A DNA stretch of 64,000 nucleotides, from NCBI RefSeq assembly GCF_014349235.1, contig NZ_JACSOH010000004.1:1-64000 (forward strand), written 5' to 3'. The stretch is from Cytophaga sp. FL35. GTDB taxonomy: Bacteria > Bacteroidota > Bacteroidia > Flavobacteriales > Flavobacteriaceae. The notes beneath the pieces are model-generated. The model was given only the letters and a program-made list of their open reading frames with translations, had not been told where the DNA came from and searched no databases. Both the position numbers and the translations under genes were made by a program. Shown one piece after another: positions 61,120 to 64,000 of the stretch. Position 1 is the first letter of the stretch, and every line of letters begins with the position of its first letter.

Positions 61120-61513
61120 GGCTTTGCAATTTTGCTTTAATGGCCGCGGCCGTAGCTTCAAAAGCTTCATTGCTCAATGTCTCCTTTTTTTGAAAGGTAG
61201 CATCCTCCATTCTGTTGAGTGGAATAAGATGCACATGTACGTGCGGAACCTCTATCCCAATTACGGACATCCCCACACGCTTACAATCAATAGCGGACTC
61301 AATGGCCATTCCCACTTTTCTGGAAAAGGCCATTAGGCCCATGTAAGTTTCCTCATCCAAGTCCAAAATACGGTCTACCTCCTTTTTGGGTACGCAAAGT
61401 GTATGTCCTTTGGCATTGGGGTTGATATCCAAAAAAGCGAAGAACTGATCATCTTCGGCAATTTTATAGCAAGGTATCTCTCCGTTGATAATTTTTGTGA
61501 ATATGGATGCCAT
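61112..61513 (-). CDS. HIT family nucleotide hydrolase
   Basis: This 133-residue protein has the histidine triad HVHVHLIPL near 93-101 and the upstream FTKIINGEIPCYKIAEDD opening of the Hint/Fhit-like group. It should hydrolyse nucleoside phosphoramidates or dinucleoside polyphosphates. The length is normal. It lies 20 bp downstream of greA and is probably co-transcribed. Confidence 0.94.
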   Translation of the reverse strand: MASIFTKIINGEIPCYKIAEDDQFFAFLDINPNAKGHTLCVPKKEVDRILDLDEETYMGLMAFSRKVGMAIESAIDCKRVGMSVIGIEVPHVHVHLIPLNRMEDATFQKKETLSNEAFEATAAAIKAKLQSPI

Positions 61514-61533
61514 TTATTAAAATTTTAAGGCGA

Positions 61534-62010
61534 TTAACTTCTGGTAATTTCCAAAATATCAAATTTAAGTGTACCGTTGGGAACTGTAATTTCGGCTACA
61601 TCCCCTACACTTTTACCCAAAAGTCCTTTACCAATGGGTGAATTGACCGAAATCTTTCCAGATTTTAAATCGGCCTCACTTTCGGCTACCAAGGTATATT
61701 TCATTTCCATACCGTTGGTCTGGTTCTTTAACTTTACTGTAGAGAGCACTAAAACCTTGGAAGTATCCAGTTGGGATTCATCAATTAAACGGGCATTGGC
61801 CAAGGTCTCTTCCATTTTGGAAATTTTCATCTCCAAAAGACCTTGTGCCTCTTTGGCCGCATCATATTCGGCATTTTCCGAAAGATCTCCCTTATCCCTT
61901 GCCTCTGCAATGGCTTGGGACGCCTTAGGACGTTCCACATCCTTTAATTGATTAAGTTCATCCCTTAATTTCTTCAACCCTTCCGGTGTATAGTAAGATA
62001 CTTTACTCAT
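61534..62010 (-). CDS. greA: transcription elongation factor GreA
   Basis: This 158-residue factor has an N-terminal coiled coil (about 1-75) with the tip residues DLSENAEYDAAKEAQ, where the acidic pair acts in RNA cleavage by stalled polymerase. A C-terminal FKBP-like domain (about 80-158, with SPIGKGLLGKSVGDVAEITV) follows. It rescues backtracked RNA polymerase. Length and motifs are standard. Confidence 0.96.
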   Translation of the reverse strand: MSKVSYYTPEGLKKLRDELNQLKDVERPKASQAIAEARDKGDLSENAEYDAAKEAQGLLEMKISKMEETLANARLIDESQLDTSKVLVLSTVKLKNQTNGMEMKYTLVAESEADLKSGKISVNSPIGKGLLGKSVGDVAEITVPNGTLKFDILEITRS

Positions 62011-62335
62011 AATATGTTCGTTTTATACATAGGGGCAAACACCAATAGTATTATTTCCATGGAAATCATGAAAAACTAATCACGGTCAAACGCACTCTTG
62101 GCCCACATCATGTCCTTAGTTTATTCAAGGCCTTGATCGATAGTGGTTTATTAAGAGCCCGTGAAAGTAATCTTCGATTTCATGGCCGCACTAATGGCAG
62201 AACCCATAAAAGTAATAAATAAGAAAAATCCTCTACTTAGACCGAAATTAGACGGCTTTTTTAGAGAGGATTTAACGCAAATATAAACAATTTTTAGTCA
62301 AATTTGCGGTATAAAACGGTTTTTGACCTTACAAT
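62011..62335. other. gene-free stretch with palindrome and long inverted repeat
   Basis: No confident gene is present in these 325 bp. A 12-bp perfect palindrome TCAAGGCCTTGA lies at 62125-62136. AAATCCTCT (62226-62234) and AGAGGATTT (62265-62273) form a 9-bp inverted repeat with a 30-base gap. On the minus strand an open frame without start codon ends SAAMKSKITFTGS near 62158, which could be a remnant of a gene. The right end holds the promoter region of the Rieske-like gene, with CAAATTTG at about 62299-62306, one base off the -7 consensus. Confidence 0.55.
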
Positions 62336-62773
62336 ATGTTGCGATTTTTTGGTGTTTTGCTTATAGTTTCTCTACTCTCCTGCGATAATGATCGTGGAGC
62401 ACGTAACCCGTATTTACAAGAGATTGGCTTTAGGTTCGATATGAATTTGAACCTACCGCTATACAGTCCTTTGACCAACCTGGGCAATGCCGTTTTTATA
62501 GATACTCCAGGAGTTGGCATCAAAGGCATTTTTGTCATCAAATCCAACTTTGATCAATACCGAGCTTTTGAAGCAAGTTGTCCCAACCACGTACCCAACG
62601 AGTGTTCTACAATGGAATTGGACGGCCAAATCGTTACCTGCCCCTGTGACGGATATGAATATTACCTTTTTACGGGTCAACAAAAAGACACGCCCGATGA
62701 TGGTAACCGGTACTATAATTTATTGGAATACCAAGCGACCATTAGTGGCAATGTGGTGATTGTAACTAACTAG
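62336..62773 (+). CDS. Rieske-like lipoprotein with altered cluster ligands
   Basis: This 145-residue lipoprotein has a lipobox (SLLSC, Cys16) and a domain that follows the Rieske pattern: CPNH (82-85), Cys90, then VTCPCDGYEY (Cys102 and Cys104). In true Rieske proteins the ligands are CxH and CxxH. Here the first is CxxH and the second His is Asp105. A [2Fe-2S] cluster is therefore doubtful, while a disulfide between Cys90 and Cys104 would match the structural one. It is common in Bacteroidota to find such proteins. It overlaps the convergent TIM-barrel gene by 4 bp. Confidence 0.72.
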   Translation: MLRFFGVLLIVSLLSCDNDRGARNPYLQEIGFRFDMNLNLPLYSPLTNLGNAVFIDTPGVGIKGIFVIKSNFDQYRAFEASCPNHVPNECSTMELDGQIVTCPCDGYEYYLFTGQQKDTPDDGNRYYNLLEYQATISGNVVIVTN

Positions 62774-63429
62774 CTTGACCTATAAAAATCCATGATAGGT
62801 TTAAAAAGTTCACCTGAACTTGGAGGTGTATAGGAAATAGCATTGGCACCGGCACAGATGGCCATTTCAATGGCCTGATCCGTTTTGCCTCCGGTGGCAA
62901 TGATGGCCACTTCACTATCCAAATCACGAATGCGTTTTATAATTTCCGGCGTACATGAAGCCCCAGATACGTTAAAGATGTCTACGCCCGCTTTTAAGCG
63001 ACCTTGAAAATCATCCTTTTCCGAAACAACCGTAACGGTAACGGGAATGTCAATTTTGTCCTTTAACTTCCTTATTAAATCGTTGGGTGCCGGCTTATTG
63101 AGCACAACACCTAGTGCACCTTGAAAATCTGCATGGATTGCGAGTTCAACAGAACGGTCTCCCGTGGTAATCCCACCTCCCACCCCACAAAAAATGGGCT
63201 TGTCCGCCGCCAAAATCAAGGCTTGTGAAATGGTAGGTTGGGGAGTAAAGGGATACACCGCAATGATGGCATTGGCATTGGTATTTCTGATAATGGCCAC
63301 ATCTGTACTAAAAAGAAAAGACTTTAATAGCTGACCAAATACCCGAATGCCGGAGCAGGTATTTATAATCTCAGGTACGGTTACAATGTTCTTACGAAGT
63401 TTACTGCCAAACTCAGGTATTTTTCCCAT
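62770..63429 (-). CDS. TIM-barrel-type protein of uncertain function
   Basis: This 219-residue protein has alternating strands and helices typical of a TIM barrel. Phosphate-binding-like loops appear as CGVGGGITTGDRS near 85-97, DIFNVSGASCTPEIIK near 150 and AIIATGGKTDQAIEMAICAG near 175-194. Relatives are annotated only as 'hydrolase', for which I see no catalytic motif. The start at 63429 (MGKIPEFGSKL) is preferred over 63447 (MLNGLSMGK), but either is possible. It lies 79 bp downstream of the oxidoreductase gene. Confidence 0.7.
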   Translation of the reverse strand: MGKIPEFGSKLRKNIVTVPEIINTCSGIRVFGQLLKSFLFSTDVAIIRNTNANAIIAVYPFTPQPTISQALILAADKPIFCGVGGGITTGDRSVELAIHADFQGALGVVLNKPAPNDLIRKLKDKIDIPVTVTVVSEKDDFQGRLKAGVDIFNVSGASCTPEIIKRIRDLDSEVAIIATGGKTDQAIEMAICAGANAISYTPPSSGELFKPIMDFYRSS

Positions 63430-63508
63430 AGACAACCCATTAAGCAATCATTTACTACAAATTGCTTAACTAAAGGTAGTGCGGAAATAGATCGGTATTT
63501 CTTAAAAA

Positions 63509-64000
63509 TTATAGGTTACCCAAAATTTTATCCATCACCCAACTGGTATGTGTGGCCGTTTCTCCCGTAGATGGATGGGTTCGATTATGAAACAAATCAT
63601 CTTTGAGCGCTTGTACATGAAATTGCTGTACGTGCTTGGGATGTTCTATAAATTCACTTTGAGTTCCTGACGCACTCACAAGAGTCACATCTTGATCTTC
63701 AAAAACGGCAAAGCTAATTTTTCCTTTGCTACCATAGATTTCCACCAAATCTTCTCGGCGGTCACATCCAAAGTTCCAAGCTCCCGTACCTGTTATTCCG
63801 TTTTCATGTAACCAAGTACCGCTCATAGCATCCTTGGCCGTATACAAACCTTGCTGATTAAGGGAAATGCCGTGTACTTCTTTAAAATTGCCGAACAAAT
63901 AGGCAAACAAGTCCAAGCCATGACTGGCCAAATCATCAAAATAACCTCCAGGTGCTACGGAAGCATCTGTTCTCCAATTATGTTCCCCGCTTTTATCCAC
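63509..64000 (-). CDS. Gfo/Idh/MocA family oxidoreductase, C-terminal part (5' end outside window)
   Basis: The 163 visible residues form the C-terminal half of a Gfo/Idh/MocA oxidoreductase. NWRTDASVAPGGYFDDLASH with the following GLDLFAYLFG corresponds to the 'GGG..D.G.H..D' substrate-binding motif of the family. The rest is the open-faced beta-sheet domain ending THTSWVMDKILGNL. The NAD-binding domain lies beyond the right edge. Such enzymes oxidise or reduce sugars and sugar derivatives; the substrate cannot be read here. Confidence 0.9.
   Translation of the reverse strand: MDKSGEHNWRTDASVAPGGYFDDLASHGLDLFAYLFGNFKEVHGISLNQQGLYTAKDAMSGTWLHENGITGTGAWNFGCDRREDLVEIYGSKGKISFAVFEDQDVTLVSASGTQSEFIEHPKHVQQFHVQALKDDLFHNRTHPSTGETATHTSWVMDKILGNL

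Noticed and set aside
62192-62285. Plus-strand open frame MAEPIKVINKK... in the gap before the Rieske-like gene
   Set aside because: It is 31 codons, overlaps the inverted repeat and has no supporting start signal; chance is likely.

Overview
The window reads as a chromosomal segment of a marine-type Bacteroidota, family Flavobacteriaceae. The evidence is the AT-rich codon use, promoters of the TAnnTTTG type, near absence of Shine-Dalgarno sites, type IX secretion (T9SS) sorting tails, a TonB-dependent receptor with a carboxypeptidase-like N-terminal domain, Bacteroidota-only families (DUF3098, DUF3127, DUF4271, DUF4296) and flavobacterial gene neighbourhoods (ftsX-DUF3098-uppP-truB; sensor kinase-HIT-greA). 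I see no rRNA, tRNA, CRISPR array, prophage or transposase.

Region 1 (1-18.7 kb) is a large efflux locus on the minus strand. A TolC-type outer-membrane protein, an HlyD/MacA-type adaptor and a MacB/LolD-type ATPase are followed by four paralogous permeases of about 800 residues and a second, partly degenerate ATPase. A divergent NtrC-type regulator and its sensor kinase lie upstream of the TolC gene. The spacers inside the locus carry arrays of 7-bp repeats, REP-like hairpins and long homologous AT-rich blocks, which suggests expansion by tandem duplication. The locus probably continues beyond the left edge.

Region 2 (18.7-28.5 kb) starts with a small minus-strand group: an alkyltransferase-like protein, a LysE-type exporter and trmB. 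Next comes a PhoR/PhoB-like pair. Divergent from it lie a TonB-dependent receptor, a surface-type lipoprotein built of two near-identical 340-residue units, and two tiny secreted proteins that are little more than T9SS sorting tails. A perfect TAACATT-N4-TAACATT direct repeat with an 11-bp period sits between phoB and the receptor gene. It looks like a PhoB box and suggests phosphate-responsive control of this outer-membrane system.

Region 3 (28.5-64 kb) is mostly housekeeping: an FKBP isomerase with a frameshift, an LuxE-like acyl-transfer protein, tyrS, an epimerase, dihydroorotase, two glycosyltransferases, hemD, pckA, a saccharopine dehydrogenase-like protein, an Lrp-type regulator, ferritin, a zinc metallopeptidase, alanine dehydrogenase, leuS with an insertion, ftsX, uppP, truB, a TonB-like protein, tag, aat, a DUF3127 protein with an SSB-like acidic tail, a flavin reductase, a methyltransferase, a sensor kinase, HIT, greA, a Rieske-like lipoprotein and a truncated Gfo/Idh/MocA oxidoreductase. 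Genes are tightly packed and several convergent pairs overlap at their 3' ends.

The best candidates for something little described are the repeat-spaced four-permease efflux locus and the Pho-box-linked TonB receptor with its duplicated surface lipoprotein. All functional statements come from reading motifs and context; no database search was run.
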